Source: Affinundibacterium flavidum (GTDB taxonomy: Bacteria; Pseudomonadota; Gammaproteobacteria; Burkholderiales; Burkholderiaceae_D). From it: DNA of 64,000 bases. Below the pieces are notes generated by a model. The model searched no databases, had not been told where the DNA came from, and saw nothing but the letters and a program-made list of their open reading frames with translations. The translations under genes and the position numbers were made by a program. Positions 28,064-37,992 of this stretch are shown piece by piece; positions within the stretch are counted from its first letter, which is position 1, and every line of letters begins with the position of its first letter. Where the stretch lies: contig NZ_JACOGA010000008.1 in the NCBI RefSeq assembly GCF_014284175.1, forward strand, positions 124,001-188,000, written 5' to 3'.

Positions 28064-31000
28064 CTAATCGACGCTGACTTCCTTACGATTATCTTTAGAA
28101 ACCCTGTCAATCATCTTATTATAAGGATCAACGCCGACTTCAAATGGCTTGTCTTTCACTGTGATAGTCACACTAGGATCATTCCCTTGTAACTGACGTT
28201 TTTCGATAAACAAAACTTTTTCATCCTTTTCTTTAGCACCTTGTGCACGTGAGAAAATCGCGATCTCGACGGCTTCATCATAGTGACGCGGCGTCTCTTT
28301 GCCTTTGCCATCGACTTCGATTTTTGCCAGATGCAATTTCATCGTCACATCCCACTGTCCATCGGCACGCTTCACCGCTTTTGCTTCTGTCACGCGATTG
28401 TCGTAGAACACAATTTTCTCGAACATATCAGCGATCAAAGCATGCTTGTCTTGCGGCGCTTCAGCACGGATATAAGCTAACAGTTCATTGGTCGTCGTGT
28501 ACGGTGCTTGCTGGTAGGCTTTATCTTCCAAGAAGCGTTTTAGCGCACGATTCAAAGCCTCTTCGCCAATTTCATCGCGCAGGCGATAGAAAATCAAACT
28601 ACCTTTTTGATAGTGAATATATTGCTGTCCTTCAACCCGTGCTAGCGGCTGTTCCTCTATCAATTCACCACCACGTCCACGCAAATAACCGTCCAATTCA
28701 TACTTCAAGAAACGACGCATTTTTTCACGACCGTATTCCTTCTCCATTACCATCAAGGCAAAGTATTGTGCTAAGGACTCCATCAATACAGTCGACCCTT
28801 GCATGTTGGCACCGATCACTTGATGCCCCCACCATTGATGTGCCATTTCATGTGCAGTGACATAGAACACATAATCGATATCGTCTTTGTCACGCAGATC
28901 AGCAATAAAGCCTATGGCTTCTGAATACGGAATCGTGTTCGCAAACGATTGCGCAAAACTAGCGTAACGCGGAAATTCCAAAATCCTGACTTGCTGATGT
29001 TGATAGGGCGTGAAATTGGCAGTGAAATAATCCAAAGATTTCTTGGTGCTTTCTATCATGCGATCAATATTATAGGAATGCTTCTTGTCGTAATAAATTT
29101 CAATCGGCAAACCTTTCCAGTCGCCTTTCTTCACTTCCCAGCGAGCGGACAAGAAAGCAAAGAACGGCATCATCGGTCTATCCATTTTGTAGTGGAAATA
29201 ACGACGTCCATTTTCTTCCCAAGATTTTTGCAAATACCCTGGAGCCATTGCGATTTGATCTGCACTGGTAGAAATCGTCGTATCGAAATTAATCCAATCC
29301 GCTTCGCTGCCCAAAGCGTGATACGCACGCGCTGACTCGTCTTCCAATTTCGGCATACGTTGTGGTTCACCTAAGCCACGTTTTCTGCGCTCATTACGAT
29401 CACGTAATTCAGCGTCAGCGGCATAGCCAAATTGCGGGAAAAATTCACGGTTATTGAAGAAAGTGCCGTTCCAATTGACGGTATTTTCTGCGCCACTATT
29501 CGTAAAGCCAGGATTTTCGACGATCGTCACAAAATCCAGATTCAGACTTGTCCCTGTCGCCAACGCTTGCTGCAACTTCAAGATACTAAATCCGAGTTTC
29601 TTATCGTCCAGTACGACAGTATGTGCAGGCAAATTTTTCCACTCCGTTTTTACGCGCGTATTCACTTGAATCCGTAAAGTATCTTGCGCTAAGGCGGATT
29701 TATTTTTCAGCACATAATGTCCGTTGATCACAAGCTTACGTTGCTCTGGAAAGATATCAACATTGGCTTGTACATCCGTTAATCGCGGATGTGGCAAATT
29801 TTTATATTGCTTGTACATCTTTTCGTACTCAGCATTTTCATCCAAGGATGCGGTTTTGGTCTGGTACTGATTCAAGACATTGGTGTTGTAAAAAATCCAG
29901 CCACCCGTCACCACGAATGCGATCAAGCTCATCGCAAAAGCAACGCCAGTTGTGCTATTCAATTTAGCCAGAGCAAGACGCACACGAACTCGCCACTCTT
30001 GCGACAAACCGCGTACCCAAAATGCTTGCGCCAGTATCAGCAAAGCGACGGTTAAACAAGTCCAGTACAGTGTGAACCACGACCATCCAGTTAAGAAATG
30101 ACCATAGCCATTCATGTCTGAATAAGGCGTAGAGGAAGTCCCAGCGAAGTTGTAAAGATTGTGATCAAGATCCAAAGTGCCGAACACAATTTGTGAGATC
30201 AGCAGCAAGATCATCATCAAGTAGCCGATGAATTTATTATTCGTCAAAACCTGCAAGACCAAGGCCAGCAAACCGAGCAAAATAAATCCACTGGAACCCA
30301 ACAACACACCTTTCACATACAGAGTCAATTCTATCGGAGCACCGCCTTTAAACAACTGCACCAACATACCTGCGACCGCACCAGCGCCGAGGAAACTCAA
30401 AATCACCGCGATTAAAGCAGCTGATTTAGCTAACAAAGGAACCCAATTCGGCACTGGCATCGCATCAACAACATCGGCAATTTTGACCTGACGTTCTTTA
30501 AAGATGAGTTCGCCTGCATAAAACGTCACGATAATAATCAACATGAAATTGAAACTGCCTGCCAATATCGTCAACATATTCGTCGTCACCGGATACACGG
30601 TGGTGCCAAACATCACGCCAGACTGACTCGCACTACCGATAAAATTCACCAGGCCAAACAACAACATGACCAGAAAAGGCACGCTCTTAAAGACGGCTTT
30701 TGCATCAAATGTCAAAATATCCAAAAATTGCTTCCATGCGGTTGCACTGCCAGCACTTTGCTGAACTTGTGGCAAACTGACTTTGGCTAATTGTGGCGCA
30801 GCGGCTTCGGCGTTCGCGATCACTTTCGCTTTACCAAACCAACGACGTCCTGTGCCCGCCCGCTGTGGTTTGAATAACACCAAGGTCATCGCCACTAAGA
30901 CTAATCCTATCGCTGTCCACAAAACACGATTAACCAATAAGTAACTGTTCAACGCCGGCAAGATGGAATTCGATTCAGCAGTAGAAAAGTAGCGTGTCAT

Positions 31001-31654
31001 ACGCCCAAACGCGCGCAAACCGAACGGGTCTAATAAGACGGCGATCCATTCATTATTGATGTCACGCGTGAACGAACCAGCGACGACCCACAACACAAAA
31101 AATCCTATGACTCCGACATACACCATCATCATAGAACGCGTGGTCGCTGCCAACAGCATCAACAATGCACCAATGAAAAGTAAGTTGGGAATCACAAATA
31201 CTGTCAATCCCCACACAAATGGCTGCAGTGAAAAAGCGCCAACACGGGCTGTATCGACCCAGGGCATGTGTGGCCCAATTAACAGACCAAAGATCACAAA
31301 CAAAAATATCACCAGACAAGCGACCAAACCCGCCAAAAATCGTCCGATTAAGTAGTCGTGTTTGCGCATCGGCGTTGCGAACAGCATGTCAGAAATCCCG
31401 ATCTCTACATCACGCAAGACCGCACCGGCGATGAAGATGGTGACCACAAACATCGACAAAACACTAAACACACCGAGAAATTGTGCAATCACCGTAGGCG
31501 CATTGCGATTGACATTGCCGACCGCGCCACCGACGGTAATCGCATCACTACTGGCAGCACCGAAAGCCAAAGCACCGAAGATCAAAGCGATTACCCACAA
31601 CAGGGGCTGCTTGAGTTGAAAACGTAAATCAAATTTAAAAAATTCTAACCACAT
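28064..31654 (-). CDS. ABC-2 type permease fused to an M1 family aminopeptidase
   Basis: The 1196-aa protein has an N-terminal half with many hydrophobic segments in two ABC-2 permease-like sets (about 15-260 and 325-560, plus one near 585-605), then a large extracytoplasmic M1 peptidase domain. The zinc motif HEMAH is at 935-939 followed by QWWGH, with the likely third ligand Glu in MESLAQY about 20 residues on. GAGGAGA before the ATG gives a strong start. The ATPase gene is upstream in the same operon, 34 nt away. The fusion implies transport coupled to peptide processing at the membrane surface. The architecture is known in other proteobacteria, but its substrate is not. Confidence 0.92.
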   Translation of the reverse strand: MWLEFFKFDLRFQLKQPLLWVIALIFGALAFGAASSDAITVGGAVGNVNRNAPTVIAQFLGVFSVLSMFVVTIFIAGAVLRDVEIGISDMLFATPMRKHDYLIGRFLAGLVACLVIFLFVIFGLLIGPHMPWVDTARVGAFSLQPFVWGLTVFVIPNLLFIGALLMLLAATTRSMMMVYVGVIGFFVLWVVAGSFTRDINNEWIAVLLDPFGLRAFGRMTRYFSTAESNSILPALNSYLLVNRVLWTAIGLVLVAMTLVLFKPQRAGTGRRWFGKAKVIANAEAAAPQLAKVSLPQVQQSAGSATAWKQFLDILTFDAKAVFKSVPFLVMLLFGLVNFIGSASQSGVMFGTTVYPVTTNMLTILAGSFNFMLIIIVTFYAGELIFKERQVKIADVVDAMPVPNWVPLLAKSAALIAVILSFLGAGAVAGMLVQLFKGGAPIELTLYVKGVLLGSSGFILLGLLALVLQVLTNNKFIGYLMMILLLISQIVFGTLDLDHNLYNFAGTSSTPYSDMNGYGHFLTGWSWFTLYWTCLTVALLILAQAFWVRGLSQEWRVRVRLALAKLNSTTGVAFAMSLIAFVVTGGWIFYNTNVLNQYQTKTASLDENAEYEKMYKQYKNLPHPRLTDVQANVDIFPEQRKLVINGHYVLKNKSALAQDTLRIQVNTRVKTEWKNLPAHTVVLDDKKLGFSILKLQQALATGTSLNLDFVTIVENPGFTNSGAENTVNWNGTFFNNREFFPQFGYAADAELRDRNERRKRGLGEPQRMPKLEDESARAYHALGSEADWINFDTTISTSADQIAMAPGYLQKSWEENGRRYFHYKMDRPMMPFFAFLSARWEVKKGDWKGLPIEIYYDKKHSYNIDRMIESTKKSLDYFTANFTPYQHQQVRILEFPRYASFAQSFANTIPYSEAIGFIADLRDKDDIDYVFYVTAHEMAHQWWGHQVIGANMQGSTVLMESLAQYFALMVMEKEYGREKMRRFLKYELDGYLRGRGGELIEEQPLARVEGQQYIHYQKGSLIFYRLRDEIGEEALNRALKRFLEDKAYQQAPYTTTNELLAYIRAEAPQDKHALIADMFEKIVFYDNRVTEAKAVKRADGQWDVTMKLHLAKIEVDGKGKETPRHYDEAVEIAIFSRAQGAKEKDEKVLFIEKRQLQGNDPSVTITVKDKPFEVGVDPYNKMIDRVSKDNRKEVSVD

Positions 31655-31688
31655 AGCGCTCTCCTCAAATAATTAATTAGTTAATTGC

Positions 31689-32582
31689 TTAGACAGCCAG
31701 CGCTGGAGCGTTATTTTGTGATTTGCGCAATTGCAGGAAATAGACGTCTTCTAAATCGGCCGCGACTTGACGGAAGCCCTCATCCGGTTGGGTTTCTGAA
31801 TACACGTTGATTTGCGGTTTACCGCCGACCAGACGCGTGGTCAATACGGTGAATTTTTCTTGATAACTAGGTAGTGCTTCTTTACTGACGCTGCAACGCC
31901 AGACTTTGTTTTGCAATAGTTCAATCGCCGCCTGCGGTTCGCCTTGCACCAATACCTGCCCTTTTGCAATCATCGCCATACGTGGACACAGATCGGTTAC
32001 GTCTGCAACAATATGTGTAGACAAAATCACGACGACTTGTTCACCAATTTCTGACAACAAATTTAGAAAACGATTACGCTCATCAGGATCAAGACCGGCG
32101 GTCGGCTCATCCACAATCACCAGTTTGGGTGATCCCAACAAAGCCTGAGCGATACCGAAGCGCTGACGCATACCGCCAGAATAAGTTCCTAAGGCACGCT
32201 TGCGTGCTTCCCACAAATTCGTCTGACGTAACAAAGCTTCCACAGATTGCTTACGATCTGCTTTATTCGTAATGCCTTTCAATACGGCAAAATGGTTGAG
32301 TAAATCTTCCGCTGAAACTTTAGGGTAGACGCCAAAATCTTGCGGCAAATAACCTAACTGACGGCGCAGCTCTTCCTTATTTTTCAATACATCTAAGCCG
32401 TTAAAATGAATTGAGCCAGTATCTGGTTCTTGCAAGGTCGCAATCGTGCGCATTAAGGAAGACTTTCCTGCACCATTGGGGCCTAGCAAGCCAAACAAAC
32501 CATTTGGGATTTCTAAATTGACGTTATTCGTCGCGTGTACACCGTTCGCGTAGGTTTTGTTCAGATTTTTAATCGACAGCAT
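31689..32582 (-). CDS. ABC transporter ATP-binding protein, partner of the permease-peptidase
   Basis: From the ATG at 32580-32582 the protein is 297 aa, with Walker A GPNGAGKS (34-41), Q-loop LPQDFG, the ABC signature YSGGMRQR, Walker B LVIVDEPTAG and the H-loop STHIVAD. An in-frame extension upstream to 32792 has no family similarity, and AAGGGG precedes the chosen ATG. It is the first gene of a two-gene operon with the fused permease, and belongs to the ABC-2 (drug/peptide or membrane-protein export) branch. It is divergent from the LytS/LytTR genes. Confidence 0.93.
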   Translation of the reverse strand: MLSIKNLNKTYANGVHATNNVNLEIPNGLFGLLGPNGAGKSSLMRTIATLQEPDTGSIHFNGLDVLKNKEELRRQLGYLPQDFGVYPKVSAEDLLNHFAVLKGITNKADRKQSVEALLRQTNLWEARKRALGTYSGGMRQRFGIAQALLGSPKLVIVDEPTAGLDPDERNRFLNLLSEIGEQVVVILSTHIVADVTDLCPRMAMIAKGQVLVQGEPQAAIELLQNKVWRCSVSKEALPSYQEKFTVLTTRLVGGKPQINVYSETQPDEGFRQVAADLEDVYFLQLRKSQNNAPALAV

Positions 32583-32739
32583 AATGAAATCCCCTTGTTC
32601 TAATATGTATTGATAATTTTCCAGATGGAAATTGCGTGAAGACAAAAACAAAGCACGCACGATAGATTTTGCATAGAGCGTGAAATATACGTGACAATTA
32701 GGCATTTCAGTCAGGCATGCGACCAAAAGCATCAATTTC

Positions 32740-32786
32740 GACATGAAAGACGAAAATCTGCCATGAAGTAGTTCCACGTTCATGTC
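32740..32786. promoter_or_regulatory. Candidate LytTR-type operator in the divergent ABC / lytS spacer
   Basis: CATGAA occurs at 32742-32747 and again at 32762-32767, exactly 20 bp apart, and an 8-bp inverted copy pair GACATGAA (32740-32747) / TTCATGTC (32779-32786) overlaps it. LytTR regulators usually bind pairs of direct repeats about two helical turns apart, and a LytTR gene lies nearby. The remainder of this 310-bp spacer shows nothing else I recognise. This is an inference from pattern. Confidence 0.35.
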
Positions 32787-32892
32787 ATGCAAATGTAAAC
32801 TGATGCGTTTTTTTGCCGCTTCTATCGCAAATCTACCGGTCTGGCGATAAAACTGGGATAGTGCTCAACATCTGCATTTCAGTAACGTCGAT

Positions 32893-34239
32893 ATGCCCCC
32901 CTTTTTTTACTCTGCGCAAAACCCTATGTCGAATTTTGAAAAACCTGCCAAACCAGGCTCTACACCCGACCAGCCTTTACCGGGAAAAATGATAGACAAA
33001 CTAGGTAGCTGGGCTATCAGGGCGCAGCAGTATCCGATTTTTAGTCAAACCTGGTTTCGTTATCGTGCACGCAGCTTTGCCTTGCCTATCGGCGTCTTAG
33101 GTTTTATTTTGGTGGTACTGTCACTGCTCATCGCGAACGATTCAAGCGCGCAAGCAGAGACGGTGAAGCCTTACAGCATGTTCTGCGCAATCTTTATCGC
33201 CATCGCCATCAATTTGCTATTTGGTCGCTGGCTGGCAACACTGGTAAAAAAACGGCAATGGCAACAAAAAAAGGAAACCGCAGGGATTGCGGTCGCCTTA
33301 TTATTTGGTCTCGCTATTTCATTTGGACTGGTCAATTCTGCAGACCATTTTCTCGATAAAAAAGTTAAGAAAACTAGCCCTGAAACTAGGCAAAAAATCG
33401 ACAACTTGGTGAAGAGTGATGAAGTCAAAGTGGGTCTCATCATCACGGATGAAGAACAACGAAAATCGCATCTGTTCAATTATGTGTTCTGGTTTATCTT
33501 ATTAAGCTGGTGGGGTGGTGCTTTGGATTTTCGTGCGTATTTACGTCAAAGCAAAGTAATGGAAGAAGCACTGCTACAAGAACAATTAGAACAATATAAA
33601 ACTGAAAGAAATCAGGCACAAATGCGGCTCTCGGTATTGGCCAGTCAGGTAGAGCCTCACTTTCTGTTTAATACTTTGTCGGGGGTTCGTGCCGCCATGC
33701 TCAGTGATCCGGCGCGCGGTGTGGCGATTATCGATCACTTAGTGGATTACTTACGTTCCACAATTCCACAAATGCGTAGCGACGGCAATTTGGTGCTCAC
33801 TACAGTGCGCAATCAGTTTGATTCTGTAAATGCCTATCTCAACGTGATTCACACGCGAATTCCTCGCCTGAGCTTTAGTGTGACTTGCCCGCCAGAACTA
33901 GAAGCTTGCGCAGTCCCACCACTAATGTTGATCAGCTTGGTCGAGAACGCGGTAAAACACGGCATAGAGTTAAAGAAAGGCCCAGTAGAAATTCATGTGA
34001 CTGCCAGCAGTTTTGAAGCACAACATGGCGTGCAATTATGTTTAAGCGTGGCAGATAATGGCGTTGGTTTTGGCGCGAGTAGTTCGGGTTCTGGCATAGG
34101 ATTAAGCAATATACGCGAACGCCTCAGACAATTGTATGGAAGCGATGCCAGCTTGGACCTGAGCATGCGTGAGCAAGGTGGTATTGAGGCGCGCATATTA
34201 TTGCCCCTTAGCGTGCTTGACGACAACTTATTACATTGA
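32893..34239 (+). CDS. LytS/YehU-type sensor histidine kinase
   Basis: The 448-aa protein has about four membrane segments (about 62-82, 94-118, 131-149, 196-213) and then a coiled linker, a His_kinase domain with QVEPHFLFNTLS (phospho-acceptor H256) and a HATPase domain (LISLVENAVKHG, DNGVGFG, GIGLSNIRERL). Met12 (32926) is an alternative start; neither has a Shine-Dalgarno. It is followed by the LytTR response regulator after 9 nt, forming a two-component pair, and is divergent from the ABC/M1 operon, which is a plausible target. Confidence 0.92.
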   Translation: MPPFFYSAQNPMSNFEKPAKPGSTPDQPLPGKMIDKLGSWAIRAQQYPIFSQTWFRYRARSFALPIGVLGFILVVLSLLIANDSSAQAETVKPYSMFCAIFIAIAINLLFGRWLATLVKKRQWQQKKETAGIAVALLFGLAISFGLVNSADHFLDKKVKKTSPETRQKIDNLVKSDEVKVGLIITDEEQRKSHLFNYVFWFILLSWWGGALDFRAYLRQSKVMEEALLQEQLEQYKTERNQAQMRLSVLASQVEPHFLFNTLSGVRAAMLSDPARGVAIIDHLVDYLRSTIPQMRSDGNLVLTTVRNQFDSVNAYLNVIHTRIPRLSFSVTCPPELEACAVPPLMLISLVENAVKHGIELKKGPVEIHVTASSFEAQHGVQLCLSVADNGVGFGASSSGSGIGLSNIRERLRQLYGSDASLDLSMREQGGIEARILLPLSVLDDNLLH

Positions 34240-34248
34240 GGATTTACC

Positions 34249-35007
34249 ATGCCCACCGCCATCATTGCCGACGATGAAGATTTACAGCGCTCCGATTTGC
34301 GCCGCATGTTACAAATCGTTTGGCCCGAACTAGAGATCATTGCCGATTGCGAAGACGGTGGCGATGCTTTGGATGCGATCGTCAGGCTACAACCAGATAT
34401 CGCCTTTTTGGATATTCGTATGCCGGAACTCAGTGGCTTGGATGTCGCGCGTGCCAGCGATGGCAAATGCCGTATCGTGTTCACAACCGCCTATGACAAT
34501 CACGCCATTGAAGCTTTCAAATTGGGAGCGGTAGATTACCTACTCAAACCCATCACCGAAGAACGTTTGCGTCACTGTAGTCTGCGCATGCAAGAACAAA
34601 CTAAAGCTGGGGCAATGCCAGCCGATTTATTGCAGATAATGTCAGCACTCGATCAACGTTTACGCGAACCCGCTGAGAGTGAACGTATCCGCTGGATCAG
34701 CGCTAGCTCAGGCAATACCATAAAATTATTTCCGATTGAAGAAGTCTTATTTTTCGAATCTGATTTGCGCTACACCCGCGTGGTGAGTGCCAGCGATGAA
34801 GGGCATATCCGTACCTCGATCAAAGAATTACAGAAAGGTCTAGCGCCTGAACAATTCTGGCAAATTCACCGCAGCATCATGGTTAATCCGCATGCGATCG
34901 CCCGCGCCCGCCGTGATGAGATGGGAAATATTTTTGTCGAACTAAAAAACCATAGTGAGCAATTAAAAGTCAGTCAAACTTATGCTTGGCGCTTTAAGTC
35001 TATGTAA
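34249..35007 (+). CDS. LytTR family response regulator
   Basis: The 252-aa protein has a receiver domain with acidic pocket ADDED and phospho-acceptor D55 (AFLDIRMPE), the conserved TTAYD and LLKPI motifs, then a LytTR DNA-binding domain (about 145-252: IRWISASSGN, EEVLFFESD, FWQIHRSIMVNP). GAGGAT 5-8 nt before the ATG supports the start. It is the cognate regulator of the preceding LytS-like kinase. The probable target is the divergent ABC-permease/peptidase operon, from context only. Confidence 0.93.
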   Translation: MPTAIIADDEDLQRSDLRRMLQIVWPELEIIADCEDGGDALDAIVRLQPDIAFLDIRMPELSGLDVARASDGKCRIVFTTAYDNHAIEAFKLGAVDYLLKPITEERLRHCSLRMQEQTKAGAMPADLLQIMSALDQRLREPAESERIRWISASSGNTIKLFPIEEVLFFESDLRYTRVVSASDEGHIRTSIKELQKGLAPEQFWQIHRSIMVNPHAIARARRDEMGNIFVELKNHSEQLKVSQTYAWRFKSM

Positions 35008-35186
35008 GGTGAAGCACAAAGAGGCGTGCAAGATTCAAGTTATGCATCTCAAATAAACAAGATTACATTTTTTCGCTTCACAAATTGTGGTATCGCATAG
35101 TCTGTAAACACATGTGTTTTTAAATTTTTTCAAAATACGCGAAAGCGCCTACTGACTTGTCCGCCAGTCTGTGCCACACTAAAGAC

Positions 35187-36131
35187 ATGACGCTCACAGA
35201 ATTAAAATACATCATTGCAGTTGCCCGCCAAAAGCATTTTGGACACGCGGCAGAGGCTTGTTTTGTCGCTCAACCGACTTTATCAGTCGCCATCAAAAAA
35301 CTTGAAGACGAACTAGGCGTGACGATATTTGAACGTGGCGGCACCGAAGTGTCGACCACACCTCTAGGGGCACAAATTGTCGCACAGGCCGAACGTGTGT
35401 TAGAACAAACCGCTGTCATCAAAGAGCTTGCCAAACAAAATAAAGATCCCTTAAGCGGCCCTTTCCGCTTGGGTATTATTTACACCATAGGTCCTTATTT
35501 GCTGCCCGGCTTGGTCAAAACCATGATTGCCACAGTGCCACAAATGCCTTTAGTTTTACAAGAAAATTTCACCGTCAAATTAATGGAATTATTGCGTCAG
35601 GGCGAACTCGATGCAGCAATTATGGCGCTGCCACTACCAGATCAAGGCATGATGGTGCAGCCTTTGTATGACGAGCCTTTTGTCGTCGCCATGCCGAAAG
35701 ATCATCCGTGGGCAGATCGCGCTTCCGTCTCGGCAGAAGAACTCAAAACTGAGACCATGTTATTGCTAGGCAGTGGTCATTGCTTCCGCGATCAAGTGTT
35801 AGAGGTGTGCCCTGAAATGGCACGCTTCTCGACTGCCAGTGATGGCATCGCCCGCACCTTCGAAGGCTCGTCACTGGAGACAATACGTCACATGGTGGCA
35901 TCCGGTATCGGGATTACGGTTTTGCCGATGGCATCTGTTCCCGATTTACATGCGAAAGACAGCATGTTGCGCTATGTGCCTTTCAGTAATCGCGCACCTG
36001 ACAGACGCGTGGTCATTGCCTGGCGCAAGAGTTTCACACGCCATGCAGCGATCGACGCAATTCGTCAGGCCGTATTAAGCTGCGATTTACCCGGCGTCAC
36101 CATGCTCGATGAAATCGCGGTTGCACAATAA
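35187..36131 (+). CDS. oxyR: Hydrogen peroxide sensor / LysR-type activator OxyR
   Basis: The frame opens at 35157, but the LysR helix-turn-helix starts right after the ATG at 35187 (MTLTELKYIIAVARQ), giving 314 aa. The redox switch is present: GSGHCFRDQVLEVC puts cysteines at positions 199 and 208, the same numbering as E. coli OxyR. H2O2 oxidises this pair to a disulfide and activates peroxide-defence genes. The upstream region contains the palindrome ACACATGTGT (about 35109-35118). No catalase or ahpC is adjacent; the nearest peroxide-related gene in the window is the glutathione peroxidase at 47 kb. Confidence 0.95.
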   Translation: MTLTELKYIIAVARQKHFGHAAEACFVAQPTLSVAIKKLEDELGVTIFERGGTEVSTTPLGAQIVAQAERVLEQTAVIKELAKQNKDPLSGPFRLGIIYTIGPYLLPGLVKTMIATVPQMPLVLQENFTVKLMELLRQGELDAAIMALPLPDQGMMVQPLYDEPFVVAMPKDHPWADRASVSAEELKTETMLLLGSGHCFRDQVLEVCPEMARFSTASDGIARTFEGSSLETIRHMVASGIGITVLPMASVPDLHAKDSMLRYVPFSNRAPDRRVVIAWRKSFTRHAAIDAIRQAVLSCDLPGVTMLDEIAVAQ

Positions 36132-36241
36132 GGCTATGGTTTGGTGATCACGCGATGATCGCTGGATGGTCATTTAAGTACTGAGCCAGTCTGATTGACT
36201 TTATAATACACCGGTCTACTTCTATTCAAATCGTGTTCCAC

Positions 36242-37108
36242 ATGAACCAGGTATCTGAACGCTTAAACCTTTATGTCAAATTAATCCGACTGGATAAACC
36301 CATAGGCATCTTGCTGTTGTTGTGGCCGACCTTAACTGCATTATGGATCGCCGCCGATGGCAAACCGAGTTGGCAACATTTACTGATTTTTTGTTTGGGA
36401 ACAGCCTTGATGCGCTCGGCAGGTTGTGCCATCAATGATTATGCAGATCGTGATTTTGATAAATATGTCAAACGTACCGCCGAACGCCCCTTGACCAGCG
36501 GCAAGATACACGCATGGGAAGCCTTGATGGTGGCAGGCGTATTAGCACTGATTTCGTTTTTATTGATTTTGCCGCTGAATACACTCACCAAACAATTGTC
36601 AGTGATCGCGCTAATCGTCGCTGGCTCTTACCCATATTTCAAGCGTTTTTTTGCGATTCCCCAAGCCTATCTGGGTATTGCATTTGGCTTTGGCATTCCT
36701 ATGGGATTTGCCGCGGTCAATAACTTGATACCGGCACAAGCTTGGTGCTTATTAATCGCCAACGTATTTTGGGCGATTGCCTATGACACAGAATATGCGA
36801 TGGTGGATCGTGACGATGATCTCAAGATAGGTATCAAAACTTCGGCGATTACTTTTGGTCAATGGGATGTGCTGGCGATTATGACTAGTTATGCAATTAC
36901 ACTGGTTTTAATACTGTGGAGCGGATGGGAATTAGGATTGCGCTGGGCATTTGCTGGCGGTATTGTAGTGGCGGCTGCAATTGCGACGTACCATTATCAA
37001 TTGATCAAAAACCGTGATAGAGACTTGTGCTTTGCTGCCTTCCGACATAATAATTGGCTGGGCGCAGCCATTTTTGCTGGCGTGGTTCTCGATTACGCTC
37101 TGCGCTGA
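36242..37108 (+). CDS. ubiA: 4-hydroxybenzoate polyprenyltransferase
   Basis: UbiA attaches the polyprenyl tail to 4-hydroxybenzoate in ubiquinone synthesis at the inner membrane. The protein (about 288 aa) has eight or nine hydrophobic segments and both Asp-rich, Mg-diphosphate-binding motifs: [12 protein letters not shown] with TAERPL, and [16 protein letters not shown]. The frame also allows a GTG at 36233; I prefer the ATG at 36242 and see no clear ribosome binding site for either. A TATAAT hexamer lies about 40 nt upstream without a good -35 box. Confidence 0.95.
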   Translation: MNQVSERLNLYVKLIRLDKPIGILLLLWPTLTALWIAADGKPSWQHLLIFCLGTALMRSAGCAINDYADRDFDKYVKRTAERPLTSGKIHAWEALMVAGVLALISFLLILPLNTLTKQLSVIALIVAGSYPYFKRFFAIPQAYLGIAFGFGIPMGFAAVNNLIPAQAWCLLIANVFWAIAYDTEYAMVDRDDDLKIGIKTSAITFGQWDVLAIMTSYAITLVLILWSGWELGLRWAFAGGIVVAAAIATYHYQLIKNRDRDLCFAAFRHNNWLGAAIFAGVVLDYALR

Positions 37109-37245
37109 CCTGATTCCCTCATCGTTAAGCAATTAACGAGCATTTGCGCTAACGCAATACAAAATGCAAATTTCGTTCTAGACTGTTTTCAGATTGTTGT
37201 CTTTATCCCGATGTTTTACTCAAGTTCAACCTCCAAGGAAATACC

Positions 37246-37557
37246 ATGAACTCTGTCGATCAACACAAAGAAAATCTGATGCGCGAATTAACCCAAGTCT
37301 TAAAGGACGCAGAAGATCTCATCAAGAATTCTGAACAACAAGCTGACGAAGGCTTTCAAAGCGCTAAAAACAAACTGCAAGAGACCTTAAAAACTGCCAA
37401 GAAAGAAATTCAACACATAGAAGAAGTTGCCATCAAAAAAACCAAAGAAGCGGCGCAAGCGACCGATGCTTATGTGCATGAAAATCCTTGGAAAACAGCG
37501 GGCATCGCCGCTGGTGTCGGCCTCTTAATTGGTTTGCTCATCGCCAGAAATAAATAA
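37246..37557 (+). CDS. DUF883 (ElaB/YqjD-type) membrane-anchored protein
   Basis: The 103-aa protein is a highly charged helical/coiled-coil chain (residues 1-80, Lys/Glu/Gln-rich) followed by a single C-terminal Gly-rich membrane anchor (WKTAGIAAGVGLLIGLL). E. coli relatives YqjD and ElaB are tail-anchored proteins that associate with ribosomes and rise in stationary phase. AAGGAAA before the ATG gives a strong start. It leads a three-gene run with the YqjE-like and YqjK-like genes. Confidence 0.92.
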   Translation: MNSVDQHKENLMRELTQVLKDAEDLIKNSEQQADEGFQSAKNKLQETLKTAKKEIQHIEEVAIKKTKEAAQATDAYVHENPWKTAGIAAGVGLLIGLLIARNK

Positions 37558-37563
37558 GCTGAT

Positions 37564-37989
37564 ATGGCGATCACGGATTCCATTCTGCGCCTCGGCGCCA
37601 GCCTGATTGAAAGCTTGCACACACGTCTGGAACTCGCTTCAGTGGAAATCGAAGAGGAGGTCGGGCGTTATGCCAGCTATTTGTTGCTGTCTTTACTTGG
37701 ATTATTTTTTGGAATAGTCACCGTCTTATTGCTGATTTTACTGGTCTTAATCGTATTCTGGGACGCCCACCGCGAATTCGCCTTGATCAGCCTGATCATC
37801 ATCTTTGCCGTCGCCAGTGTCGGCATTTTTGCCTACCTCAAAACCGCGCTCAAAAATAAGCCCCGCTTGCTTGCCGCCAGCTTAAACGAGCTACAAAATG
37901 ATAGTGAGGCATTACGTCAAACTAGTGCAGCATCTAATCCTGCCCACCAGCCTGCCAACAAGGCTGAATCAGATAATGAAGGTTTCTGA
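37564..37989 (+). CDS. YqjE-like (phage holin superfamily III) membrane protein
   Basis: The 141-aa protein has an amphipathic N-terminal helix (LIESLHTRLELASVEIEEE) typical of the Phage_holin_3_6/YqjE family, two adjacent membrane segments (about 37-65 and 72-95), and a polar C-terminal tail. The spacing to the DUF883 gene is 6 nt, and its stop is directly followed by the next gene's start, so the three genes are translated as a unit. The family is named after holins, but this chromosomal setting does not suggest lysis. Confidence 0.9.
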   Translation: MAITDSILRLGASLIESLHTRLELASVEIEEEVGRYASYLLLSLLGLFFGIVTVLLLILLVLIVFWDAHREFALISLIIIFAVASVGIFAYLKTALKNKPRLLAASLNELQNDSEALRQTSAASNPAHQPANKAESDNEGF

Positions 37990-37992
37990 GTG

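Noticed and set aside
28243..28860. 205-codon plus-strand ORF
   Set aside because: It is antisense to the conserved M1 peptidase domain; rich in Arg, His and Ser without recognisable features.
37564..37989. Prophage lysis (holin) gene
   Set aside because: The holin-superfamily name comes from fold similarity; the gene sits in the DUF883-YqjE-YqjK chromosomal cluster with no phage genes nearby.
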